From positions 1-64,000 of the forward strand of contig HF992497.1 of the NCBI GenBank assembly GCA_000433455.1: 64,000 nt of DNA. Direction: 5' to 3'. The position numbers and the translations under genes are program-made. The stretch comes from Mycoplasma sp. CAG:877 (GTDB taxonomy: Bacteria > Bacillota_I > Bacilli_A > RF39 > UBA660). The stretch's first letter is position 1; every line of letters starts with the position of its first letter. Below are positions 54,673-62,468 of this stretch, one piece after another. The notes beneath the pieces were generated by a model. That model was given only the letters and a program-made list of their open reading frames with translations. It ran no database searches and was not told where the DNA came from.

Positions 54673-55104
54673 TTACTCTTGACCTTCAATAGCAATTCCC
54701 ATGTTTTTAGCTGTACCAGCTACAATCTTCATAGCTTCTTCAACTGAATATGCATTTAAGTCTGGTAACTTAATTTCTGCTATTTCTCTTAATTGAGCTT
54801 CAGTAATAGTACCAACAACTTCTTTTGAAGCCTTAACAGCTCCCTTATTAACCTTTGCATATTTCTTTAATAAGAAACTAGCTGGTGGAGTTTTAATTAC
54901 AAAATCAAAACTTCTATCATCATAAACAGAAATTTCTACTGGTAAAATGTCACCCATTTTTTCTCTTGTAGCGTCATTATACTTAGTACAAAAATCTTGA
55001 AGATTGATTCCTGCTGGACCTAAAACAGTTCCTACTGGTGGAGCTGGTGTAGCTTTTCCTGCTGGAATTTGTAATTTTATTTTTCTTATTGCTTCCTTTG
55101 CCAC
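54673..55104 (-). CDS. rplK: Large ribosomal subunit protein L11
   Basis: 143 residues. The start is a GTG at 55104 with AGGAGGTG 6 bases upstream; the earlier GTG at 55113 is part of that ribosome site. Motifs are KLQIPAGKATPAPPVGTVLGPAGINLQDFC and, at the C-terminus, PDLNAYSVEEAMKIVAGTAKNMGI. It forms the GTPase-associated centre with 23S rRNA. It is preceded by a strong promoter and leader. Confidence 0.97.
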   Translation of the reverse strand: MAKEAIRKIKLQIPAGKATPAPPVGTVLGPAGINLQDFCTKYNDATREKMGDILPVEISVYDDRSFDFVIKTPPASFLLKKYAKVNKGAVKASKEVVGTITEAQLREIAEIKLPDLNAYSVEEAMKIVAGTAKNMGIAIEGQE

Positions 55105-55217
55105 GAAAAACACCTCCTATAAATTTTTAGTTTTCGCGAGTGGTCCAAATAGCTTGATTCCCGCTTAATAAATGCAAACCATGCTTCCCACTAAATCTAT
55201 ATTAAATTAAATATAGC
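55105..55217 (-). promoter_or_regulatory. Structured leader of rplK-rplA
   Basis: From the predicted start near 55217 the minus strand folds first as CTATATT / AATATAG. A second domain is closed by AGTGG / CCACT and encloses GAAGCATGGTTTGC and AAGCGGGAATCAAGC. The GTGGGAAGCATGG core recalls the L1-binding part of 23S rRNA, so it may be an L1 autoregulatory site; this is an inference. Confidence 0.55.
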
Positions 55218-55223
55218 CCCTAA

Positions 55224-55252
55224 ATAATAACACAAAGTCTTATATATTTCAA
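55224..55252 (-). promoter_or_regulatory. Promoter of rplK-rplA
   Basis: On the minus strand TTGAAA (55247-55252), a 17-bp spacer ending in TGT, and TATTAT (55224-55229), behind the nusG stop codon. Confidence 0.75.
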
Positions 55253-55257
55253 GCACT

Positions 55258-55791
55258 TTATGCTTTTTCTATTTGACCTAACTCAACTTCAACAGAAGTT
55301 TCTTGTCCAAACAAATCAACAAGTAACATAACTTTTTGAGTTTGAAGGTCAACCGAATCAACTTTACCAAACATACCATTGAAAGGTCCAGCTATAATCT
55401 TAACCTTAGTACCTTCAGTAAGTTCTTTATCAACATCAAGTCTACTAATACCCATATTACCTAATATTTTATCAACTTCATAAGGTTGTAATGGTGTAGG
55501 TTTAGCACCTTTACCAGATGATCCAATGAAACCAGTAACACCAGGAGTATTACGTACAACATACCAAGCTTCATCTGTCATAACCATTTCAACTAATATA
55601 TAACCAGGAAACATCTTCTTAACTTTTTCCTTAGTTACACCATCTTTAACTTCTACAACTTTCTCTTCTGGAATTACAACTCTAAAAATATAATCTTGCA
55701 TATCCATAGATTCAGCACGCATCTCAAGTTTTTCTTTTACTTTATTCTCATGACCAGAATAAGTATTAACTACATACCATTGTTTATCCAT
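55258..55791 (-). CDS. nusG: Transcription termination/antitermination factor NusG
   Basis: 177 residues: an N-terminal NGN domain (MDKQWYVVNTYSGHENKVKEKL, PGYILVEMVM, VRNTPGVTGFIG) and a C-terminal KOW domain (EGTKVKIIAGPFNGMFGKVDSVD). It binds RNA polymerase and links it to ribosomes or Rho. It lies 9 bp behind secE, the usual pairing. Confidence 0.99.
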   Translation of the reverse strand: MDKQWYVVNTYSGHENKVKEKLEMRAESMDMQDYIFRVVIPEEKVVEVKDGVTKEKVKKMFPGYILVEMVMTDEAWYVVRNTPGVTGFIGSSGKGAKPTPLQPYEVDKILGNMGISRLDVDKELTEGTKVKIIAGPFNGMFGKVDSVDLQTQKVMLLVDLFGQETSVEVELGQIEKA

Positions 55792-55800
55792 AATTACCTC

Positions 55801-56091
55801 CTACTTTACTAATGATTGAATTAGAGCAAAAATAACTTCAATTAAATAAAAGAACAACGAACAAAAAACAATAAATACAATAGTTGCAATAGAATATTTA
55901 ACCATTTCTTTTTTACTTGGCCAGTGAACTCTAGAAGTTTCACTCTTAACACCATGACAAAATATTCTAAATCTTACCCAAAGACTTTGTTTCTTCTTAG
56001 AATCTTTCTTATTTGTAGATTTAACTTCTTTTTTATTCTTTTTTTCAACTGCATTATTCTTAATAGACTTATCTTTTTCTTTTACAGCCAT
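55801..56091 (-). CDS. secE: Preprotein translocase subunit SecE
   Basis: 96 residues from the ATG at 56091, which has GGAGA 9 bases upstream; an ATG at 56100 is too close to that site. A long Lys-rich N-terminal part (about 1-40) precedes the conserved FCHGVKSETSRVHWPSKKEMVKYS amphipathic segment and one transmembrane helix. The N-terminal extension is unusual for the family. SecE clamps SecY in the translocon. nusG follows. Confidence 0.95.
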   Translation of the reverse strand: MAVKEKDKSIKNNAVEKKNKKEVKSTNKKDSKKKQSLWVRFRIFCHGVKSETSRVHWPSKKEMVKYSIATIVFIVFCSLFFYLIEVIFALIQSLVK

Positions 56092-56129
56092 ATCTATCAT
56101 TCTCCTTAGATAATTTTTTCAAAATAAAA

Positions 56130-56150
56130 ACACTTCCGAGTGCTCACCAT
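56130..56150 (-). promoter_or_regulatory. Hairpin at the 5' end of the secE-nusG transcript
   Basis: AGCACT / AGTGTT stem (with a G-U pair) and a TTTTTATTTT run on the minus strand, right after the predicted start site of secE. It could also end the upstream pseudokinase transcript. Confidence 0.45.
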
Positions 56151-56151
56151 T

Positions 56152-56180
56152 AAAATAGCACAAACACCTAGAAATGTCAA
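56152..56180 (-). promoter_or_regulatory. Promoter of secE-nusG
   Basis: On the minus strand TTGACA (56175-56180), a 17-bp spacer ending in TGC, and TATTTT (56152-56157). Confidence 0.72.
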
Positions 56181-56186
56181 ACAAAA

Positions 56187-56894
56187 TCACGAAAAACTCA
56201 TAATTAACATAAATAATAAACCTAAAACAGCAATAATGAATGGTATTGCAACCAAACTAATATAAGCAGAATTATTAATACCATTTAAATCTCTATATAT
56301 TGAATCATTAATTTTCTTATTAGTAGTATCATTACCAACCAAACTATGTCCATTTGATTTAACTAAAGAAACTCCCTTACCAGCTCCACCTACTTCATTT
56401 AACTCAGCTTCAAATCCTTCTAAGTCTCTCTTACTCTTTTCAGCAACATAATCACTAAAATAAACAGCAGCTCGTCTTTCAACAACACCTTTATAGTAAG
56501 GAATGTCTCCCTCAGGCAAAAACATTTCAAAACGTTCAAAATTCTCTTTCAAAAAAGATGGATTCAAATTATTTAAACAATTCGCATAAATTCCAATTTG
56601 AAGTAAAGCTGAACGACCTATATCATCTCTAACATATTCTTTATTAACAACAGCACTTCCAACAGGAATATGTCCCAAATCCATAAATCTAATTTGATTA
56701 AGTGAACCATTTAAAATCTCAATATTGTTAGGATTAAAAGAATCAATACAAAATCCCTTTTCATGTAAATATTTCATAGCCTTATCCATATTGACAAAAA
56801 GAGTATGAATCTCCTCTGAACTATATCCACTAGAAAGCCATTCAGCAAGAGTAATATTATTATCAGAAAATGAATTAAACTTATTTTCAATCAT
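56187..56894 (-). CDS. Membrane-anchored pseudokinase-like protein
   Basis: 235 residues from the ATG at 56894 (AGGGTGA upstream). The region about 30-95 resembles a protein-kinase C-lobe: MKYLHEKGFCIDSFNPNNIEIL corresponds to the catalytic loop, where HRDLKPxN becomes IDSFNPNN, so catalytic Asp is Ser52. FMDLG (Asp72) resembles the DFG motif. No P-loop or VAIK lysine is visible, as the N-lobe is missing or very short. A hydrophobic helix lies at 211-234. It directly follows sigH, 50 bases apart. A kinase-inactive regulator of the sigma factor or of the envelope is one idea. Confidence 0.62.
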   Translation of the reverse strand: MIENKFNSFSDNNITLAEWLSSGYSSEEIHTLFVNMDKAMKYLHEKGFCIDSFNPNNIEILNGSLNQIRFMDLGHIPVGSAVVNKEYVRDDIGRSALLQIGIYANCLNNLNPSFLKENFERFEMFLPEGDIPYYKGVVERRAAVYFSDYVAEKSKRDLEGFEAELNEVGGAGKGVSLVKSNGHSLVGNDTTNKKINDSIYRDLNGINNSAYISLVAIPFIIAVLGLLFMLIMSFS

Positions 56895-56944
56895 CATACT
56901 CACCCTACTATAATTGTAAAACAAAAGAATAGAAAACACAAATA

Positions 56945-57526
56945 CTAAAAAGCATTTTTTATTTTATTCTGTAAAGTTTTTCTAATTTTATATAATCTTC
57001 CATCAATAATAGTAATAGGAATATCTAAAAGACTACTAATCTCTTTATAACTAAAACCATTATACCTAAGTTCAAAAATACAACTTTCATTAAGTTTAAA
57101 TAAGTTTTTAAAATAAATGAATTCATCCTCTAAACATCTCTCATCAAAGTAAAACTCTGGCGTCTTCTCATCACAAACACCATACAAAGAATCATCTAAC
57201 AAGGCACTATTTAAAACATAATGTTTAGAAGAATTCATCAGTCTACAATAAGATACTATTCTTCTCTCTACACAAACACTTGCAAAAGTATAAAATAATG
57301 GTCCATTTTTTTCATTATACCTATTAATCGCCACGTTCAAAGCAATTAATCCCTCTTGTACCAAATCATCATATTCAATTCTAGCAAGCTTAGCATACGC
57401 TAAATAATTAGAAGCTATCTTTTTAACTATTGGAATATATTTATTAAATATAATCTCCCTAGCATCATCATCATTTTCCTTAACCATATAAACAACTTCA
57501 TAATCATTTAAATCTTTATAATCCAT
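56945..57526 (-). CDS. sigH: RNA polymerase sigma factor, SigH-like
   Basis: 193 residues of the sigma-70 family. Region 2 shows YDDLVQEGLIALNVAINRYNEKNGPLFYTFASVCVERRIVSYCR, close to Spo0H/SigH, and region 4 has SCIFELRYNGFSYKEISSLLDIPITIIDGRLYKIRKTL. The neighbours cysS-mrnC-rlmB upstream and secE-nusG downstream are the canonical SigH position in Bacilli, which supports the name. In spore formers SigH starts sporulation; here its target genes are unknown. yacP is missing between rlmB and sigH. Confidence 0.85.
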   Translation of the reverse strand: MDYKDLNDYEVVYMVKENDDDAREIIFNKYIPIVKKIASNYLAYAKLARIEYDDLVQEGLIALNVAINRYNEKNGPLFYTFASVCVERRIVSYCRLMNSSKHYVLNSALLDDSLYGVCDEKTPEFYFDERCLEDEFIYFKNLFKLNESCIFELRYNGFSYKEISSLLDIPITIIDGRLYKIRKTLQNKIKNAF

Positions 57527-57532
57527 AAATAC

Positions 57533-58231
57533 CTACTTTCTATTACGGATTACCTCATATATCATAATTCCAGCTGCTACAGATGCATTTAAACTATTAG
57601 TAGTACCATACATTGGTATTTTAGCAATAAAATCACATGATTTTTTTACCAAATTAGACATCCCAAAATTTTCATTACCTATGACTAATGCAATCTTAGA
57701 AGAATAATCAATACTCCTATAGTCAACACTATCCTCAAGTGCCGTTCCAACTACCCAAAAACCATTCTTCTTTAATTCAGAAATAGTATTGTTCAAATTA
57801 GAAACAGTAACAATATTAACATTTTCTAAAGTACCAACACTAGTCTTCATAACAGTAGCGTTAACTTGTACTTGTCTATCTCTAGGCATAATAATTGCAT
57901 CTACTCCAGCAGCTTCACAAGTCCTAACAATAGCTCCCAAATTATGTGGATCCTCAATATGATCTAATAATACAAAAAATGAAGCATATTCTGTTAAAAC
58001 ATCATCTAAATCTTTATACTTGTAATCCGGAATAAATAAGATTATACCTTGATGTACACCATTAGCCAAATCATCAATTTCTCTTTTTGACTTATATTGA
58101 ACCGGTATTTTCTTTAAATCAATAAGAGCTTTTATCTCTTTATCACTAAAACCATCTTGTAAAATAATTTTTTGAACTTTTTTATTATTTTCTAATAATT
58201 CCTTCGCAACATTTCTACCATATACTAACAT
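57533..58231 (-). CDS. rlmB: 23S rRNA 2'-O-ribose guanosine methyltransferase (TrmH/RlmB type)
   Basis: 232 residues of the SpoU family. Motif 1 NLGAIVRTCEAAG, motif 2 LVIGNENFGMS and motif 3 SLNASVAAGIMIYE form the knotted SAM site. The N-terminal part is the substrate-binding L30e-like domain (MLVYGRNVAKELLENN). It sits 3 bp behind mrnC and 6 bp before sigH. Confidence 0.92.
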   Translation of the reverse strand: MLVYGRNVAKELLENNKKVQKIILQDGFSDKEIKALIDLKKIPVQYKSKREIDDLANGVHQGIILFIPDYKYKDLDDVLTEYASFFVLLDHIEDPHNLGAIVRTCEAAGVDAIIMPRDRQVQVNATVMKTSVGTLENVNIVTVSNLNNTISELKKNGFWVVGTALEDSVDYRSIDYSSKIALVIGNENFGMSNLVKKSCDFIAKIPMYGTTNSLNASVAAGIMIYEVIRNRK

Positions 58232-58234
58232 CTC

Positions 58235-58609
58235 TTAATCACCCAATATAAACTTCATAATCTCGTCTATTCTTTCCTTCTTATTTTCTAACTCTAAATA
58301 CCCAATAACAGCTTCCAATCCAGTAGCAAATTTATATGTAATAATATCACAACTCTTAGGATGAGAAGTAGTTTTATAATTTCTGGCTCTCTTAAAAACA
58401 TCAATCTCTTCATCAGTTAAAAAGTCATTATCAATCATCCTAGTCACAAGCTTAGCCTGACTACTAGCACTAACAAAAGAAACAGCTTCTTTCTGTAAAT
58501 CATTAACATTACCAATTCCAGACTTTATTAAATATTTTCTTACATAATTCTCATAAATTGTATCCCCTAAATAAGCAAGTACCAATACATTAATCTCTTT
58601 AGTAGACAT
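58235..58609 (-). CDS. mrnC: Mini-ribonuclease 3
   Basis: 124 residues from the ATG at 58609. An RNase III domain without a dsRNA-binding domain: LAYLGDTIYENYVRKYL at the metal site and RARNYKTTSHPKSCDIITYKFATGLEAVIGYLEL at the end. It matures 23S rRNA ends in Bacilli. The gene stands between cysS and rlmB, as in Bacillus, but a hairpin terminator lies between it and cysS, so it may have its own start. Confidence 0.95.
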   Translation of the reverse strand: MSTKEINVLVLAYLGDTIYENYVRKYLIKSGIGNVNDLQKEAVSFVSASSQAKLVTRMIDNDFLTDEEIDVFKRARNYKTTSHPKSCDIITYKFATGLEAVIGYLELENKKERIDEIMKFILGD

Positions 58610-58631
58610 AAAATCACTTCCTACAACAATT

Positions 58632-58668
58632 ATAAAATAAATATCTACACAAAACAATGTGTAGATAT
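58632..58668 (-). terminator. Hairpin terminator between cysS and mrnC
   Basis: ATATCTACAC / GTGTAGATAT (10 bp, 8-base loop), followed on the minus strand by TTTATTTTAT. Confidence 0.7.
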
Positions 58669-58684
58669 AAATAACTAAATATAA

Positions 58685-60076
58685 TTAAATTACTTCGTAA
58701 GTTGTTCCCTCTCTAGTATCAATTAAACGAATACCCTTCTCTAACAACTCATCTCTAATCTTATCAGCTGCAGCAAAATCTTTATTTTTCTTAGCTTCAT
58801 TACGCAACTTAATCTGTTCATTAATCATTTCTTCATCCTGACTAATTTCTTTTTTTTCTTCTTTAAATAAGTCAAGTGATAATACTTCATCAAACTTAGA
58901 AATAATCTCTCTCTTAGTACCATCATTTAATGACTCATCTTTTAAAACATCATAAACTAAAGTAACCATATTAGAAGTATTTAAATCATTCTCAATACAA
59001 CTCCCAAACTTCTTAACATACATATCGTATTTTTCACTATTTACTTCTCCAGTACCTAACTTAGATACACGACTCTTTAGTTTTAAATAAGCATTCTCCG
59101 CACCATCTAATATATCATAACTAAATACTAATTGATTATGATAATAAGAGTTTAAGCATAAATAACGGTAACTCAAAGGATTATAGCCTTTACTTTCTAG
59201 TAGAGAAACAGTTAAGAATTCTCCTTTAGATTTACTCATTTTACCACTTTTATCATTTAAAAATCCCATATGAACCCAATAATTACACCACTTATGTCCT
59301 AAATAAGCTTCACTTTGAGCAATCTCATTAGTATGATGTGGGAATATCGCATCTTCTGCTCCACAGTGAATATCTAGTCTTTCTCCTAAATTACGAATTG
59401 AAATACCAGAACATTCAATATGCCAACCAGGATATCCTCTACCCCATGGTGAATCCCATTGTAATTCTTGATTATCAAACTTAGAATTGGTAAACCACAA
59501 TCCAAAATCAAACGGATTCTTTTTAGCATCATCTACTTCTATATCATTTCTAACTGCAACCATTAAATCTTCGCTATTGCGACCAGATAGTTCATAATAA
59601 TTAGGAAATTTAGAAGTATCATAATATACATTACCATCAGAAATATAAGCATATCCATCTTCTAATAGTTTTGTAATCATTTTAATATACATATCAATAT
59701 TATCAGTAGCATTAGATACTACATCAGGCTTTCTAATATTTAATTTACAACAATCATCAAAAAAGCAATCAGTATAAAATTTAGCTATTTCCAAAGAAGA
59801 CTTATGTTCTCTTTTAGCAGCAACCATCATCTTATCTTCCCCATCATCACCATCACCAACTAAATGACCAACATCAGTAATGTTCATTACTCTCTCTACT
59901 TTATAGCCAATAAATTTTAAACCTTTCTCTAAAATATCCTCAGAAATATAAGTACGTAAATTACCTATATGTGCATAATTGTACACTGTAGGACCACAAG
60001 TATACATCTTAACCTTACCCTCTTCATTAGGAATAAATTTCTGAACTTTTTTTGACAATGTGTTATATAATTTCAT
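58685..60076 (-). CDS. cysS: Cysteinyl-tRNA synthetase
   Basis: 463 residues. Zinc ligand Cys27 in MYTCGPT, HIGN at 36-39, IHCGAEDAIFPHH (zinc ligands) and KMSKS at 279-283 are all present, then the anticodon-binding helices. It charges tRNA-Cys. No T-box precedes it. It is 48 bp behind clpC and starts the run cysS-mrnC-rlmB-sigH that is common in Bacilli. Confidence 0.98.
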   Translation of the reverse strand: MKLYNTLSKKVQKFIPNEEGKVKMYTCGPTVYNYAHIGNLRTYISEDILEKGLKFIGYKVERVMNITDVGHLVGDGDDGEDKMMVAAKREHKSSLEIAKFYTDCFFDDCCKLNIRKPDVVSNATDNIDMYIKMITKLLEDGYAYISDGNVYYDTSKFPNYYELSGRNSEDLMVAVRNDIEVDDAKKNPFDFGLWFTNSKFDNQELQWDSPWGRGYPGWHIECSGISIRNLGERLDIHCGAEDAIFPHHTNEIAQSEAYLGHKWCNYWVHMGFLNDKSGKMSKSKGEFLTVSLLESKGYNPLSYRYLCLNSYYHNQLVFSYDILDGAENAYLKLKSRVSKLGTGEVNSEKYDMYVKKFGSCIENDLNTSNMVTLVYDVLKDESLNDGTKREIISKFDEVLSLDLFKEEKKEISQDEEMINEQIKLRNEAKKNKDFAAADKIRDELLEKGIRLIDTREGTTYEVI

Positions 60077-60124
60077 TTTTTCACCTCGTGACGTAAGTAT
60101 ATCATAATAATTATAAAAAATAAA

Positions 60125-62350
60125 CTAACGATTATTTATTTTATTACCCAACTCTTCTCTTAAAACTTTTGAAACATGTCTTGCTCCAAATTCTTTATAA
60201 TTACTCCTTTCTTTAATTCTATTCAAAAATTCCAAACTAAGTTCACTTTTTAGAAAACCAACACCAAGAGCCTGCTCTTTTATTATTTTATTAATAGTTT
60301 TATCATCTATCTCTTCAAAATATATAAATTTATCCACTCTATTAACAAATTCTACTCCTAAAAAATCCTTAAATTTATCTACTATAACATCATTAGTATT
60401 AGAAAAACCAATACTATTAATATCTGTACCTAGATTAGATGTCATAAAAATAACAGTATTACTAAAGTCAATAACTTCTCCTAAAGAATCAGTCATAAAA
60501 CCATCATCAAATACTTGTAAAAATAATTTCAAAACATCAGGATGAGCTTTTTCTATCTCATCAATTAAAATCACTGAGTATGGATTATTCTTTATTTTAT
60601 TCAAAAGATAATTATTTTCACTATATCCAACATAACCTGGAGGAGAACCAATTATTTTACTAATTGTATGTCTTTCTCTATATTCACTCATATCTATTCT
60701 AATAAATGCTTCCCTACTATAGAGCATCTTAGCATACTCTTTTACTAAAAATGTTTTTCCTACTCCAGTTTTACCAACCAAAAGTAGTGAATATGGCACT
60801 TTTTTAGGAACTTTAGACATAATTGTTAAATCTACAATTTCTTTAATTGCCTTATCTTGTCCAATAACCTTCTTTCGTAAACTATTATAAATTGCTTCTC
60901 CATCTAGCTTTAATATCTTCTTAACTGGAATCTTCGTCTTAGCAAAAATAACATCATAAACAGTATCCTCACTAATACTCTTAACTAGATTATCACAACT
61001 ACATTTCAAAAACTTCTTATTAAAAGTACTCTCTAACTCTAATTGCCTATTTTTTAGTTCTGTTGCTAACTTATAATCATGATCAATAATAGCTTTATTT
61101 TTATTAGTTTTAACATCATTAATTTCCATTAATAAATGTTTACTCTTCTTTTCTAAATTACTATCAATAATAGACGTCTTACAACAAGCCTCATCCAAAA
61201 CATCAATAGCTTTATCTGGAAACTTACCAATACTAACATACCTCTCAGTCAAATTAACTATAAGTTTAATTATCTCATCACTAATCTTAACTCCATGATA
61301 ATTCTCATACAATTCTCTAAGTCCAAATAAAATATTTTCTGTTTCACTAGCACTAGCTTCTTCAATATATATCTTTTGAAATCTTCTATCTAATGCCTTA
61401 TCCTTCTCTAAATACTTTTTATACTCATCACTAGTAGTTGCTCCAATAACCCTAATTTTACCTCTAGCCAAATAAGGTTTTAGTATATTAGAAGCATCAA
61501 TTGCTCCTTCTGCTCCACCAGCACCAACTAAAGTATGTATTTCATCTATAAATAGTATTACATTAGGTTCTCTTTCTACTTCACTAATAATCTTGTTAAT
61601 TCTCTCTTCAAATTCCCCTCTATACTTAGTACCAGATATTAAACAAGACATAGATATACTAAAAACTCTATTATTTTCAAGTTTCTTTGGTACTCTACCA
61701 TTAACTATTCTACGCACTAATTCTTCTACTATTGCTGTTTTTCCTACTCCAGCTTCTCCTATAAGTAATGGATTATTCTTAGTTCTTCTTAATAAAACTT
61801 CTATCAATCTATCAACTTTATCATCTCTACCAACTACTGGATCAAAACCATCTTCTATATATTTCTTATTCAAGTCAACAGCAAACTCTTCTATATATAA
61901 ATTCTTACTTCTCTTACTAGAATGAACAATTATTTTATCTGAAAACTTCTCATACAATACATCTACATCTATATTCATACCCATCAATATTCTATTCGCA
62001 ACTCCATCACCCTCTTCTAAAAGAGAAATAAATAATCTTTCCACAGTAACTGTGGATTCTTCGTCTCTACACTCCAATATCGCATTTTCGATTATTCTTT
62101 TTAAAAGAGGTGTATATAAAAACCAATTATTAGAAGTTTTACCTATCCCAATAACCTTAATTATTTCATCCTTATACTTTTTATATGTTATTCCATACTC
62201 TTCCAATAACTGCGTAATAACTAAATCTTTATTATGTAAAATAGCAAGAAGTAAATGTTCACTTCCAACATATGGATGTTTTAACTCCAACATCTCTTTT
62301 TTTGCCATTAATAATATTTTTTGTGCATCTTCTGAAAATTTAGAAAACAA
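60125..62350 (-). CDS. clpC: ClpC-type ATPase
   Basis: 741 residues: N-domain (about 1-145), first AAA+ domain with Walker A GEAGVGKT (198-205) and DEIHTLVGAGGAEG, a UVR-like middle segment (VKTNKNKAIIDHDYKLATELKNRQ), and a second AAA+ domain (LLLVGKTGVGKTFL, ILIDEIEKAHPDV). An IGF tripeptide in NSIGFSN is the ClpP-docking loop. It unfolds proteins for ClpP. It is shorter than Bacillus ClpC, and no ctsR, mcsA or mcsB is adjacent. The start is a TTG at 62350 with GGAG upstream. Confidence 0.95.
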   Translation of the reverse strand: MFSKFSEDAQKILLMAKKEMLELKHPYVGSEHLLLAILHNKDLVITQLLEEYGITYKKYKDEIIKVIGIGKTSNNWFLYTPLLKRIIENAILECRDEESTVTVERLFISLLEEGDGVANRILMGMNIDVDVLYEKFSDKIIVHSSKRSKNLYIEEFAVDLNKKYIEDGFDPVVGRDDKVDRLIEVLLRRTKNNPLLIGEAGVGKTAIVEELVRRIVNGRVPKKLENNRVFSISMSCLISGTKYRGEFEERINKIISEVEREPNVILFIDEIHTLVGAGGAEGAIDASNILKPYLARGKIRVIGATTSDEYKKYLEKDKALDRRFQKIYIEEASASETENILFGLRELYENYHGVKISDEIIKLIVNLTERYVSIGKFPDKAIDVLDEACCKTSIIDSNLEKKSKHLLMEINDVKTNKNKAIIDHDYKLATELKNRQLELESTFNKKFLKCSCDNLVKSISEDTVYDVIFAKTKIPVKKILKLDGEAIYNSLRKKVIGQDKAIKEIVDLTIMSKVPKKVPYSLLLVGKTGVGKTFLVKEYAKMLYSREAFIRIDMSEYRERHTISKIIGSPPGYVGYSENNYLLNKIKNNPYSVILIDEIEKAHPDVLKLFLQVFDDGFMTDSLGEVIDFSNTVIFMTSNLGTDINSIGFSNTNDVIVDKFKDFLGVEFVNRVDKFIYFEEIDDKTINKIIKEQALGVGFLKSELSLEFLNRIKERSNYKEFGARHVSKVLREELGNKINNR

Positions 62351-62372
62351 CTCTTATCATCTCCTTACCCTA

Positions 62373-62402
62373 ATTTTATTTCTAGTATGAGTTTAAAATC
62401 AA
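62373..62402 (-). promoter_or_regulatory. Promoter of clpC
   Basis: On the minus strand TTGATT (62397-62402), an 18-bp spacer and TAAAAT (62373-62378). No CtsR operator is seen. Confidence 0.5.
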
Positions 62403-62432
62403 TAAATTACGTCCACAAAAAATAGACAAAAA

Positions 62433-62460
62433 AAGCAAAAAAAAGAGGCCTAAGCCTCCA
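62433..62460 (-). terminator. Intrinsic terminator of the YfcC-like gene
   Basis: GAGGC / GCCTC hairpin with a 4-base loop and a run of eight T on the minus strand, then a second T-run. Confidence 0.8.
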
Positions 62461-62468
62461 TCAAAATT

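Noticed and set aside
56101..56186. Missing rpmG upstream of secE
   Set aside because: Searched for a 49-residue frame in the gap; it is too short, so rpmG must be elsewhere or absent from the window.
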